Both the position numbers and the translations under genes were made by a program. From contig JYIP02000001.1 in assembly GCA_001051155.2 (NCBI GenBank), positions 1,922,001 to 1,986,000 of the forward strand: a stretch of DNA of 64,000 bases, written 5' to 3'. Under the pieces are notes generated by a model. It had not been told where the DNA came from, ran no database searches, and was given only the letters and a program-made list of their open reading frames with translations. Positions 23,034 through 34,340 of this stretch are shown here, piece by piece. The first letter of the stretch is position 1. Every line of letters begins with the position of its first letter. The DNA comes from Chrysoporthe austroafricana. Taxonomy: Eukaryota > Ascomycota > Sordariomycetes > Diaporthales > Cryphonectriaceae.

Positions 23034-25050
23034 CTCAACGGTCCTGACGAGCAAAGCCCGACCGGTAGACCCCGCGTCCATGGCTGCGTCTCGACGGTTC
23101 ACATAAATAGGATTCTGAGAAGAGGCACGGAGCACGTCTTCAAAAAACTGCATGGCGACGTAAAGCTGCATGTGGCTTGGACACCACCCTGCTACCACGG
23201 CACTGGGTCCCCTTGGTCTGGACCACTTCTCTTAATTGCCTTGGTGATTGGTCCGAATGTACCCTCGTGTGCTAAACCAGGCATCACGCGATCCCGACCT
23301 GCAGCAACCCCGGCGCGGTAGGCAGTGCGGTGAGAGGGGCTGGCAGGCCGGTCTAGCTAGCACGGCTAGACCACCCTCGAGCTTGAACCGAATAGTATGA
23401 CCAGCCAAGCCTTGAAAATTCGACGCGTGTGAAGGGGTGGAGAAGGAGGTTCTGACGCCCATTACGACGTTCATGATCTTCATGATAGTGGAAAACCACA
23501 AGAGATTTCAGGAGGCTCCCAGCCGCCAGATCTTGGACCTTCAGGGTTCGTGGGTTAAAGCCATCCCTGGTCTTACCGGATGTCGGGATGAAATCCCCGC
23601 AAGTCGGTCTCACGTCTTGGACAGGGCATGGCACGTCATTAGACTCACGCCATCTACCCAGGTAGTGTAATACAGTAGTTCATCCAAAGGTTTAAGATAT
23701 CTACCGAGAATTGGCTGTTCAGATTGTGATATCGGGAAAAACAGAAACACCAGAGCTGGTCTTGGGCTGACTGGGGAGGCACCCATCGCCTCGTCTTCAG
23801 CATCTGTCTTCCAAGACCATGGTGATCCTGACCATATTAATGCAAATCATTAGTTTGCATTAAACACAACTCAAATGCCGGGACTTTTTGCGAAAACAAT
23901 CTCTAGAGCCAACAATCTCTCTTGCCTTGTCTCTGGTGACCGGCAATACACCGCCGTCTACGTTACATCAAGCGCTGTTGACTGGGCAGAAGGAAGCGCA
24001 CGTGGAGACCAGACTGACGCGCGTCTACGTAAGTACTCATACATGATTGGCAATGTGACAGGGTCTTGAGATTGGCCATTCCACCGGTGATTGTGTCAGA
24101 CCGTAAATTGTACTTTATGCGAGAAAGTCGGAACGATGCAGCTCTTAAAATAGACTCGGTCTTTGACACTGCATTAGATCACTACCTAATTCACTACATC
24201 TAATACGAGGCTCGTTCGACTGGCGATACATGAAGAACCAACACGCGACTCAACATGCGTCCTTACAATTCCACAGGGGATCAGGTGATGAGCTGTAGGC
24301 TATGCAGGTCTAAATGAACCACCTTATTGCCTTTGGGCTTAGATTGGTTGAGTATGAGAGACACAAGGAGCTGGTTTAGGCCACTGGTTCGAGATTAATA
24401 TGTTTGAAAAGCATCTAAGCGAAGATCAGAAGTAAACAATTTTTTTCTGCTTCAGGACTGAGACATCGGAAAGAGATTTACGGTGACTGGATATATCTCG
24501 CTCGATGCAATGTGCAGCAAGACATGCATAAAATGCGCTTTTTGAAAGTCCCTCTTTGGTAAGGAGAAGGTCGCTCCATTCTACAAATTAATCAACTGCA
24601 CTGGATAGGGCAGTGTATCGCGGATGGCCTATAAACTGACTTTTCCTAGCTTACTACCTAGGTAATGGTAGTTGATAGTTGATATGATGCGACGTATCAC
24701 TTGAACTTACGCATACTGATAAGAAGCAATTTATTCTACGAATGCTAGATTGTGAATATCAGGCAAAGAAAGGACAAGTGTGGCTTTAAATTCTGTAGTT
24801 CTACTACGGTTACCTGGGTAGTTTCCATGATGCATTTATGTGCAGCTGACTGAGGTTACAAAACTTTTGACTTTGTGGACCTTTGCTGATTTTTCACTAG
24901 GAAGGAGGCTGCCTTTTCTGACTATATGCTTGAGGTAATAATATATCAAGCACGGATCTCTATCACCAGTGGTTTTTGGAGACTGAGTTCGGATGAGATT
25001 TGCACAAATTGTCCTGTCATGACCTGACTAGCACGAACACCACCCCCCTC

Positions 25051-25097
<47 letters not shown>

Positions 25098-25131
25098 ACA
25101 AACCCCCAAACCCACCACAAAAAAACACAAN

Positions 25132-25168
<37 letters not shown>

Positions 25169-25282
25169 GTGTGGTTTTTTTTTTTTGTTTTTTATTTTTT
25201 TTGATTTTTTGTTATGATTTCGCTTGACTCACTCCCTAAACAACCATTTACTAAAAAAAAACAAAAACAAAAAAAAAAAAAC

Positions 25283-25335
<53 letters not shown>

Positions 25336-25577
25336 TGTTTCCCAGCTGCTCACCCCGTCGCCCGGAAAGCAGGAAGTTCTTACACTACCAGCCATTCTCG
25401 ACTCGCTCCCTTTTTGTTCATTTGTTATATATTAGATACTGCGGATTAAGCCATCCCGTATACTCTACCTTGCCACCAAGGGGACGAGCAAGGGAAAAAA
25501 CAAGACGTTTCTGACAGGCACATCTCATGATGCTTTATCATCCCAGCGCATCTCCTCCCCTCAACCCACCGGCCTAG
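23034..25577. other. Gene-poor AT-rich spacer with homopolymer runs
   Basis: The right-hand start holds the GH79 promoter; a TATA-like TATTTAT (minus strand) lies near 23102-23109. No gene is convincing. Frames around 23232-23670 are short and overlap on both strands. The segment 24.2-25.0 kb is visibly AT-rich. The homopolymer block is listed separately. Confidence 0.45.
25053..25332. repeat. Poly-A / N / poly-T / poly-A block, likely assembly join
   Basis: A run of about 44 A (25053-25096), a short A/C-rich bridge, a single N at 25131, about 36 T (25132-25167), an A/T-rich bridge and about 49 A (25284-25332). The only ambiguous base in the window lies at the A-to-T switch. This looks like a gap closure or unresolved homopolymer, possibly with a foldback poly-A/poly-T structure. 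The frames of poly-Lys or poly-Phe are artefacts. Confidence 0.8.
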
Positions 25578-26404
25578 TTAGCAGAGACAGGGTAGATGTA
25601 GCGACTGGTAATTACTGCACGTCCCGCTAGCTGGCGTATCGCTGCCCGTCTGGAGGTAGACCTGCCAGTAGTCCGCATCGAGCTGGCAGGCGAGGAAGTT
25701 CAGCTCTGCTTACGGAAAAGACCTCGTCAGTCCTCTGCTCTCTTCTCTCCTGCTCACTCACCCAAGCCCCCGCCCTGCCCCTCTGCATCCCCCCTCCCAA
25801 GCCCAAACAAGAAGAAAATGAAAAGAAGAAGGGCGGGGAAGAGAAGCCAAACACCGGTCCTGGATTAGAAGGAGATTGTCTCTAGGTCTGGAGCGGACTC
25901 ACGTCTCCCGTAACTGCTCGTCTGCGCCGTGATGATCGTGTCCCCCTCCAGCGCCCACCCGCTCATCGTGGCGGTGGACCCGAACGTCAGCGTCCTGTAC
26001 GACGTCGTCTCGTTGCCGATGTTCAGGTACAGGGACGTATTGGTCGACTGGATGCTGCCGTTGATGTTGAAGTACTCGGACGTCGCCTCTGGGCCCACTA
26101 CCGCGAGCGTATCTGGGTGTGATTCTCGCTTTCAGCTTCTTACTCAATTGTCCTTCGTGGGAGGATGTCTGTGCTCTCCCCCCTCCCTCCGATCTCCGGT
26201 TCTTTCTCCTCGGCCGCTGTTGTATGCCGGGGGGATTGATATTCTGTGGCAGTGCGGCTTTCGGGAGGAGACTGGCTTACCATTTTCCGGATAAGACTGC
26301 AAATAGTAATGAAATATTGGGTCTTGATCTGAGCGGATCTGCTCTGGCTTCGCGAGCACGACGAAGGGGAGGGCGAGGGCGACGAACAGCACGGCCGACA
26401 TCAT
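25578..26404 (-). CDS. Small secreted protein of unknown function (effector-like)
   Basis: Exons (minus strand) 26281-26404, 25903-26112 and 25578-25705; 153 aa. Introns are long for this window: 26113-26280 (168 nt, GTAAGC...ACCCAG) and 25706-25902 (197 nt, GTGAGT...AAGCAG). Each splits a codon and the phases agree. A signal peptide (MMSAVLFVALALPFVVLA) precedes a mature protein of about 135 residues with N-glycosylation sequons (NGS, NTS, NET), a beta-rich central part (TMSGWALEGDTIITAQTSS) and four cysteines, all in the last exon (ACQL, GTCSN, LPCLC). No family is recognised. The composition and size suit a small secreted or cell-wall protein. The 3' exon rests on splice phase alone, so its boundaries are less certain. 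Confidence 0.65.
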
Positions 26405-26495
26405 GGGAAATTGGAAAGCAACGACGAAACGACTACGAAAGAGAGTCTACTTGGTGACAAGCCATAGGCTGCGCTCAAGGAGTGGTGGCGACCTT

Positions 26496-26510
26496 CCTTT
26501 ATTATACTGG
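26496..26510 (-). promoter_or_regulatory. TATA-like element upstream of the small secreted protein gene
   Basis: On the minus strand the sequence AGTATAATAAAGG lies about 95-105 nt before the ATG at 26404, a usual distance for a TATA box plus short leader. Position and motif are seen; function is inferred. Confidence 0.3.
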
Positions 26511-26692
26511 TCCATCGAAGCAAGGCGACTAGATTTCAATTTGGCGGCTGAGCGGATCAACACTACGAGTCTCCTTTGATCACCGTGTCGCAGTACTGGA
26601 TAAATTGGTCGACGGCCCTTGAACCGTCCAGCACGGAGCCAGGCGTCTGAAGCAGTCTGGTTCTACCAGGAATAAAACATTTATTTGTTTAT

Positions 26693-26713
26693 TCACACGC
26701 ACACACACACACA
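26693..26713. repeat. (CA)n microsatellite
   Basis: CA dinucleotides with one G interruption, between the small secreted protein gene and the SPX gene 3' end. Confidence 0.9.
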
Positions 26714-27000
26714 TAACCTAGTAAAGTCTTATGAAAGGAAGGGTATTATGCTCACATGATCCTTGCGGTAAGGTCTCATCTAAATGTCGGGACCTCGCAA
26801 ATATGGGCGGCAGCGATCTGGTCCATATCCTCGCTCTTGGTAGCAAGCTTTTGCTGAGTGACCTACACAGACAAGAGAGCCTGGTGCCACTCAAGAATAA
26901 CAACCGGTATCGAAAGGACGCACCTCCAGAACCGCCTAGTACCCATCGAGGAAATAGAGCATTCCTCCATCACCCCAGGGGGAGGGGGATGGAACGCACT

Positions 27001-28719
27001 TCACAATGCTGTGTTTCCCATGACCAAGACAAGTAACATTCCGTTCAGCACGAAAACAGTGGTAAATGTCATTGAGATCACAACTCGGTTCGCCATGCTC
27101 AGGCTGTCCCACCTCATCAACGTCAGCGCGAGCGCGGTACACCCGCACCCGATGGAAACCACGGAGCCTAGCGTAGCCCCTGCATCGACCTCGACCCGCA
27201 GCTTGTGCCTTCCGGTAAAGATAAGCACGGTCGCGATGCCAAGCAGTAGGAAGGCCATGGCGAACAGCCCGCTCGTGGCGAGGAACAGCACGCGGTCCTT
27301 GTAAATGTGCATACGCTGGTCGTGGATGCTCGGCAGAGAGGCGTAGTGCGCCTCGTAGCCCGCCGGGAATTCCTCGGAACTCGAGTAGCCCGGCTCGACG
27401 TCTGCATCTTCTTCGGCATCCGTCTCGACGGCAGTGCTGGAGTCATTGCCGCGGCTGGGTGGTGATTGACCCGGTGGGCTGGTAAAATAGCTGCTATCGT
27501 TGGGAGTTTGGGTTGAGTCTGTTGAGCCGTAGGTCGAGTCGCTCGGCTGTCCGCTGAGGAGGGGTTGGTGCTCCGGCTGATGTGATTTGACCCATGATCG
27601 GGCTTTGGTAAAGGGCCTGGCGAACGCGTGCAGTATGGTCTTCAGGCCCGGGCTGCCCGCTTCATCCGGGATAACGTATATTGCGTATCCGTCCTCCATG
27701 TCGCCGTTCTCGCTGCCGTTGTCGTACTCGTTCCAATAGCCACTCCTTTGCTCGCTAGGGGAGTAGTATGAATACGTTCGTGGCGGCCCCGTCTGTATCC
27801 TCACCCGCCGCAGGGACTGCCGTGGGCTGACGGAGTCCGCGTCGGCGTTTTGTGCGTTGTCAAGTGCTGGAGACGATGGTAGGCTCCGCACAGGGGTCGA
27901 GTCGCGGATCGTGGACAGTATTTCTTCGTATGCTTGTTGTAGAGACTGGAAGTCCTTCTTGGTGAAACTTTTCGGCTGATTCAGGACGTTTTCCCTAAAC
28001 CGAGCGCCCAGTGTGGTAGAGCCGGTCCATTTCTGCTGAACACGTCAGTCGTGTCCCCCGAGCCTCCCCGTTATCTTGGAGCACGGACCTTGTATTTCTT
28101 CAGGAGTTTGCGGAAGGCAATAGCCTGCGCACCGACAAACCGCTGGAGATGTTGTATGTCATTGCCGCATCCTACTACCTCACGCTCGAGCCTTAGAAAC
28201 CTGCGGTGCCGCTTCCTAGGTATGTTCTCTGGCTGTGAGTTGGCGCAACGTAGGATGAGCCGGTGGATTTCGTCCGAAAGGTGCTCTGTGGCCGTCGGTC
28301 AGTCCGCATGGCCCCATAAGCAGTGCAAAGAAACCATATAGCGGCCGTTCAGATATGTCTTAGGAGTAGGGGGAATGCGTACGGAGTCGGCGGTTTATCT
28401 CGTCGGCCTTGGCGGTGACGAAGAGACCGGCACGGTCATGTTGGTTGCTTAGTTCGTTGTAGAGCTCGGCTTCGACTTTGGCAAGGCGGGTGTCGGGTTG
28501 GCCGGGTATCGCGATGGCCTTGGCCTCGTCTTTTGTTGTGTGTACTTTGATGTAATGCTTGAGGGAATTGTAGTCGATGTTATCTGGGAGACGGGCTGGA
28601 ATGTCAGTGGCCGGTGGAAAGGAAGGTCAGATCGCAGGTCAGGATTGTGGGTGGCACGACAACTTACGAAGGCTCCATTCTGGCACTGATTCCCTCTCGA
28701 AGTTCTGACCGTATTTCAT
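27001..28719 (-). CDS. SPX-domain protein with three C-terminal membrane helices
   Basis: Exons (minus strand) 28668-28719, 28383-28583, 28089-28285 and 27001-28032; 493 aa. The N-terminus MKYGQNFERESVPEWSLH, followed by NIDYNSLKHYIK, is a classic SPX start. The third exon carries FRKLLKKYKKW, the lysine-rich helix that binds inositol pyrophosphates in SPX proteins. A long Ser/Pro/acidic linker (about 200-385) leads to three hydrophobic helices at about 398-424, 429-455 and 468-490. This order resembles vacuolar transporter chaperone (VTC) proteins, but I see no VTC tunnel domain, so it is a short SPX-membrane protein, probably in vacuolar or endomembranes and linked to phosphate sensing. The third intron (28033-28088) has a weak GTCCGT donor and a CAGCAG acceptor, so the protein may differ by one Gln. 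Confidence 0.8.
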
Positions 28720-31601
28720 CGCCTCGTCCGACTTTTTGCCGTCAAATCAAGATGCTACAAAGCTTCGTTGGTGTGTGAGCATGGGCGAATCGGTTGGGTC
28801 GGCTACTGCTGTGATGCACCCCAAACCCGACACGTGAGTGACGTCGACAGACAGGGGACTCGAAAAAGCGAAACAAAAACAGAGAAAAAGGAAAACGAAG
28901 GGGGGGCGGGGGGGGGGGCTGAAAACTCCAGGGGTCAATTGGGGTGGTTGGCTATGTTTTCAGCGGCCATGCGTTGGGTGACGGGACAAAAGAAGACGAG
29001 TATCGAGGCCTCACAAGAAGTTCGGTTGTCCGTAGAGCGAGATTTTAAGAGGGGGAAAACAATAGCCTGGAACTCTCTTGTTATCTCGAGGCGACGGGCG
29101 ATCACAGATTTACGGGCTTTTTATTCGCAAGGAATTGATGATGCAAACCTTGATACATACCAAGAAGCCGTTATTACGTATCGGGACGGTACAGGGAACA
29201 GCCTCCAGAAGACCCATGCAAGGTCTAGGCCTTTGCGACCAAGCGACCTACTCAGTACCTAGTCGTGCTAGTACCACAGTACTCACTACTATGGCACGCA
29301 ACGGACTGCATGCAGGAGCCCAGGAAGGGCAAAACTCAATCGCTCATCAAGACCTCCCTCGTTAAGATTTCGGTCGAAATCCACCGCTCTATCGAGGCAG
29401 TGGTTGAGACAGGCTGATAGGCTCGGCATCTGACGAAGACAGGGTCATCTGCGGGGGCCATCGACAATATCATATCTGACTGCAAATCCTCCGAGATTTT
29501 CTCTCGCGTTCATTTGCTAAGCGTGGTGCCTGGTATCTGTGACCATGAACGTGAAATTGTCCCTATCCGGTCGAGCCGCAGGGACAACGGCAGGCGTACT
29601 CGCCGCAGGTTACCTAAGCCGCGGAATGGTAACGAGAGACCCGGCCTCAAACACGACATTTCGGCCCGGAGCCTCGCAAAAGACAGTGGTACGACTGCTG
29701 GTGGCGTTGTTCCGCGCGCTGTTCGTCGATGCAGCGGCATGGACTTCGCAAAGTGTGAAGGCCATTACGCAACTTTCTGACCGGTTGAGTGGGGGAACAG
29801 TCCAAGGCGATTCTCAGATCAACCGATCTGCCCTCGACGACCGCAGCGGATTCGATTGCGGGTATACATTGGTTCCATTGTTATAGAGAAATGCTTGCAG
29901 AGCAGACATCCCGTGGGCGGGGCCGGGTCTTTTTGCCGCGAGGTGCTTTAGCGGGTCCTCACGAGAGGCAACTATCTCAAGAAGATCCATTGGAGCACGT
30001 GCGAACACTGGATGCGAAGACCACTCATTCCTCACGCATGGTGCGGGCGGTGCGCTAGCTCGATGATAGCAACCTTACCGTTTTCTCGTGTCTAGACCTG
30101 GGTCGCGAATCCATGTGTCATGGCTGAGGATGTGTATCCACCAAGTCGCTGCTCCACCCCAGCCGGCGAGGGGAGTGAGCAGTGTAGCATCGACGGATAG
30201 GTCAGCCGGGCCATGATCTCAAGTTCAAGCCAGCCTGTGGGAAACGCTGCTTGTCGACGAAAAGCAATGGTGCGCTGTCTGTGGCGCTCCTTTGCTCTGC
30301 TGACGTTGAGCCGGGAGTACGACGACGGGCCAGAGACGGGGCGTCGTCGGTTTTGACTGTGTTGGTGTGCACACCCACGTTAGCCCCCTGCGGCGCATCA
30401 GAGCCGAGTGGTCGAGGCAGTCGAACGTCTGCGATATCGCTTAGACGGCGTTGCCCTCCGGACATCCTAGGTGCATGAGGACTGTGTGCCCTGCATAGCA
30501 CAGCAGACACCATTGATCGTTGATGTCTGATATGACAAACCCAGATGGGCATCGAGTCGCACAACATATGTGGGCTCGCACTGATAAACTTGCTCGCCTG
30601 ACCTCCTTCCTCATGCAGAGACGCTGGAGACACTGCTGGAGGCCGTCAAGGATATTTCGGTACTCGGCACGGCGCAGCCTCATACACGCCCTTACCATGG
30701 GACTACGGTACTATGTGGCTTGGCGTGTCCATCTCGCTCACCCAATGATTGAAGAAGGCGAATCTCGAGCTCCTCGTCTGCAGAGCCTGCAGATGCACCA
30801 TGGATAGACTCAAGGCCTTGGTGGTTCGGTGTAGGTCAAGAGCCCAACCCCAGAGGCGGACTTGGATTTGTCTAAGCCACTCCTGAGTGTGATTGGTATA
30901 CTGGTAATGCGTGTCAGAAATGACGAAGGATTTGATGGATCGAGTGGCTAGAGCACTCGACCCAAGGCCTCCTCGGTGAGTTATCATATTGTTGGGTCGG
31001 CAGGCGGGGGTCGAGAAGCAAAAGACGCGAAGTCCGAGCCGTCGTTACAGTACTAGACGGGAAAATGGGTGATAGGACAGAGGAGTTGCTCGTGCGCCAG
31101 GATGGCAGCCGAGAGATATGATCGGCTGCAGAACCTAGGCCCCTGAAATTTGACCTGCAGGAGACGAAGGTCTTCAGTTGGACGGATCTTGTGCGAAAGG
31201 AGATTTGTACGAGGTATCGAGCGAGCGAAGCATCTTCATAATTCCACACCTTCGCAAGCTACTATGGTAGAACCTTAAAGGAGGGCAGGGGACTTACACC
31301 GAGTGCTAGCCTACTATGTACTTTGTAGTACTAGTAACTATGTGCCTGGCGGTACTACTACGAAGTTAGTGGGGTGGGCTAGCATGCGTGCCCCACCTGC
31401 CCAGGCGGCCAGCCAATGGTCCCACGGGCGGCTCAATGCCCCCTGCCAGAAATTTTTAACTTCTTGATATTTTTCGTCTCGCCTTTGTAGCCTGGGAAGA
31501 GGAGCAATTGAGTTCTCGAGTCGTGCCAAGCCAGCCCAGCGCACAACGGACCGACCACCACGAACCGTGTCTCGTCCCTCGTCCCTGCCTGCGTACCCGA
31601 C
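28720..31601. other. Spacer of about 2.9 kb without a confident gene
   Basis: Divergent promoter region of the SPX and Mpp10 genes at its two ends. Several frames of 80-140 codons occur on both strands (for example 29539-29886 plus, 30441-30698 minus, 30703-30987 minus). Some have protein-like composition, but none has a recognisable domain or clear splice partners. A G-rich tract is at about 28901-28919. Confidence 0.4.
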
Positions 31602-33851
31602 ATGGCCGCAGCTGAGGGCAGCACCACCTCGTCTTCGCTGGCATCGACCTCGCAGACGCTGACCCACGCCGCTCACGACAACCCCGACATCATGGCCGCG
31701 ATGGCGACCTCCCCGCACGAGGCGGCCTCGATGCTCGCCTTCCTCGACGCGCTCAGGGCCGAGAACAGGCATACCTTCCTCCAGCCGCCGGCGTCGGTGT
31801 CGACCGCGAGCCTGTACTGGGCCAAGCATGCGCTGGACGCGTTTGCGGGCCAGGTGGGGGACGAACAGGCGGCGAGGAGGCTGCGCGAGAAGAAGAGGAA
31901 GAGGGACGCCGGGAGTAGTGGCGGGGATGTGCTCAAGATACGGCGGCTGCATGTCGAGGGCTTCGAGACCGGCCAGGTGTGGCAGCAGGCGAGAAGGATC
32001 ATACAATTTACGCTTCAGGCCTCCAAGAACCTGCTGGCCGAGCTGGAGGAGAGCGGACAATTGCTCAAGGAGGGAGACGAAGGCAGCGTGGATGGACACG
32101 TCAAGAGGGTGCGGTTTGATGAGACCGATTCCGAGGTCGACTCGCCTGGCGAGGACGAGGACGAGGCTGTTAGCGGATCCGGCCAAGAGGACTGGGAGGA
32201 TGCCGAGTCCCAGCAGGACGACGACGTGTCTGCAGGAGAAGATGAGGAGGATATCGAAGCCCTAGATGATGAAGAAGAGCTCGACGAGGATGACGAGGAT
32301 GAGGACGATCTCAACCAGCCCACCGAGACCTACATCGAAGACCCGAACGGCCTGAACGATGGTTTCTTCTCAATAGACGACTTCAACAAGCAGTCCCAGT
32401 GGTTCGAGGAACAGGATGGCAAGGCGGACCCGCATACGGACCAAGCCAGCGACGACGAAGACATCGACTGGCACGGAGACCCATTTTCGGAGCCCCAAGG
32501 CAAGGCAAAGGCCAAGAAAGTCAAGGATGATGACGAGGAACAGGGAATGTCTGACCGTGAAGATGAAGAGGAGGATGACGACGATGCCGGTCCAACATTT
32601 GGCGACATGGATCTTGATGCTCCAGACGGCGCGAGCGACGATGAGGCAGGCAACCTGGCAGATGGGCTCGAGGGTGACATGGGCATGGATCTTACTGCGA
32701 ATGACATCTTCTATAAGGACTTCTTCGCACCTCCAGCAAAGAAGGCGAAGAAGGGCGAGAAGCCAAGGAAGTCTCAGCCCCCAAGACAGGAAACGCCGGA
32801 TGAGCAGGACATGGAGAGGGCCATGGGAGACGTGCGACGCGATCTCTTTGAGGACCTATCCGAACACTCTGACGAGGAGGATGCGCTTTCAGACGTGTCT
32901 GCAGGGGACCCCAAGTCCCGCAGATCAGCCCACGAGAGGAGGCAGGCGAAGCTGTCCGAGGAGATCCGCAGGATGGAGTCTGAGCTTGTTGCTAAGCGGG
33001 CATGGACACTGTCCGGCGAGGCATCAGCTGCCAGCCGGCCGATGAACTCCCTCTTGGAAGAGGACCTCGACTTCGAGCACGCGGGCAAGCCGATTACGGT
33101 CGTCACTGAGGAGGTCAGCGAGGAGATCGAAGACCTCGTCAAGCGGCGCATCATCGCCGGCGAGTTCGACGAGGTGGTCAAGCGCCGGCCCAACGCGGAT
33201 GTGCCTGCCGACGTCCGCCGTGGTCTTGTCGAGCTGGACGATTCTAAGGCGAAGCAGAGTCTCGCAGAGATCTACGAGGAGGAGCATGTCAAGAACGCCA
33301 ACCCAGACTCGTACGTCAGTGCCAAGGACGAGAAGACGCGCAGGGAAGAGAAGGAGATCGAGAACATGTGGAAAGATGTCTCTGCGAAACTGGATGCCCT
33401 CAGCAGCTGGCACTACAAGCCCAAGCCGGTAGCTCCTTCTCTCACTGTCGTGGCGGATGTCGCCACGGTCACGATGGAAGACGCACAGCCCACCACGGCC
33501 CAGGGAGTCAGCGGTGGCGAGAGCATGATCGCCCCGCAAGAGGTGTATGCACCCGGCAAGGACAACGCGGACAAGAGTGAGGTATTGGCTAAGAGCGGAC
33601 TGCCGGTCGCGAGACAAGAGATGAGCCGTGAAGACAAGCTGCGCAGACGGAGGCGGGAGAAGAAGAGGATCAGAAAGGCCGGCGGCGAGACCACAAAGCT
33701 GTCCAAGAAGGCGCAGGAGAAGAAGGATACCATCGCGGACCTAAAGAAGGGCGGTGTCAAGGTCATCAACAAGAAGGGCGAGGTGTTGGATATGGAGGGC
33801 AAGAAGCCACAGGGCGCGAAGACCGCTACCAGTAATAGCTTCAAGCTGTAG
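31602..33851 (+). CDS. MPP10: U3 snoRNP protein Mpp10 (SSU processome)
   Basis: Single exon, 749 aa. The N-terminal 110 residues are helical, followed by EGFETGQVWQQ and a very long Asp/Glu-rich region (about 155-400) typical of Mpp10. Conserved C-terminal signatures include LSEEIRRMESELVAKRAW, TEEVSEEIEDLVKRRI, LAEIYEEEHVKN and the LDALSSWHYKPKP block, then a Lys/Arg-rich tail (RRRRREKKRIRKAGG). Mpp10 joins Imp3 and Imp4 on the U3 snoRNA in the nucleolus and is needed for early 18S rRNA processing. The length is in the usual fungal range. The large minus-strand frames here are mirror images of the acidic tract (poly-Ser) and are not genes. Confidence 0.93.
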   Translation: MAAAEGSTTSSSLASTSQTLTHAAHDNPDIMAAMATSPHEAASMLAFLDALRAENRHTFLQPPASVSTASLYWAKHALDAFAGQVGDEQAARRLREKKRKRDAGSSGGDVLKIRRLHVEGFETGQVWQQARRIIQFTLQASKNLLAELEESGQLLKEGDEGSVDGHVKRVRFDETDSEVDSPGEDEDEAVSGSGQEDWEDAESQQDDDVSAGEDEEDIEALDDEEELDEDDEDEDDLNQPTETYIEDPNGLNDGFFSIDDFNKQSQWFEEQDGKADPHTDQASDDEDIDWHGDPFSEPQGKAKAKKVKDDDEEQGMSDREDEEEDDDDAGPTFGDMDLDAPDGASDDEAGNLADGLEGDMGMDLTANDIFYKDFFAPPAKKAKKGEKPRKSQPPRQETPDEQDMERAMGDVRRDLFEDLSEHSDEEDALSDVSAGDPKSRRSAHERRQAKLSEEIRRMESELVAKRAWTLSGEASAASRPMNSLLEEDLDFEHAGKPITVVTEEVSEEIEDLVKRRIIAGEFDEVVKRRPNADVPADVRRGLVELDDSKAKQSLAEIYEEEHVKNANPDSYVSAKDEKTRREEKEIENMWKDVSAKLDALSSWHYKPKPVAPSLTVVADVATVTMEDAQPTTAQGVSGGESMIAPQEVYAPGKDNADKSEVLAKSGLPVARQEMSREDKLRRRRREKKRIRKAGGETTKLSKKAQEKKDTIADLKKGGVKVINKKGEVLDMEGKKPQGAKTATSNSFKL

Positions 33852-34340
33852 AGTGGCCGTCCCAATATCAGGATCCAAGCTACATACATATTCAGATGTT
33901 CCCGTGGTATCAAGAAGACTCTCGTCATCAAGAATCTTGCAGAACCCATCCTCTTCGCAATCTTAAGATGTTCGCCTATGTTGTCCTCGATGTGCGGTAA
34001 CGAGGAGTGAGCGCACAGACCACCGGCGAGAAATTGTTAGCGATCGCAGCTAAGGGGAGCTCGCTGTGACGTGCAAGACCGGGACAAGCGCAGCTCCCCA
34101 AACCGCCGCGGACCCATCTCAAAGCCGGCATCCAATCAGAGCCGACGTTTTGGTGAGCCAGAGGCGACTTTTACCGCACCAGCAATCAACGACACCGTCG
34201 AGGGGCGATACAACCGTCAACGACCGCTTCCATCCCGCGCCTCACGACCCTCTCCACTCCGCGCTCCTCCCTGTTCTCGCCGAGGACCTCAACAGAGAGA
34301 AATCTCTAGGTCTAATTGACCGACAGATCTACATCCTACA
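33852..34340. other. Intergenic spacer
   Basis: Region between the Mpp10 stop and the complex I subunit start, both on the plus strand. It serves as 3' UTR and promoter; no other feature is seen. Confidence 0.5.

Noticed and set aside
25000..25514. Poly-Lys and poly-Phe frames
   Set aside because: Pure homopolymer artefacts around the N.
30930..31020. tRNA-like string (GTGGCTAGAGCACTCGACCC, later GGGGTCGAG)
   Set aside because: The anticodon and T stems do not pair and spacing is wrong; likely chance.
31338..32186. 282-codon and other frames antisense to Mpp10
   Set aside because: They mirror the Mpp10 coding sequence, including poly-Ser antisense to its acidic tract.
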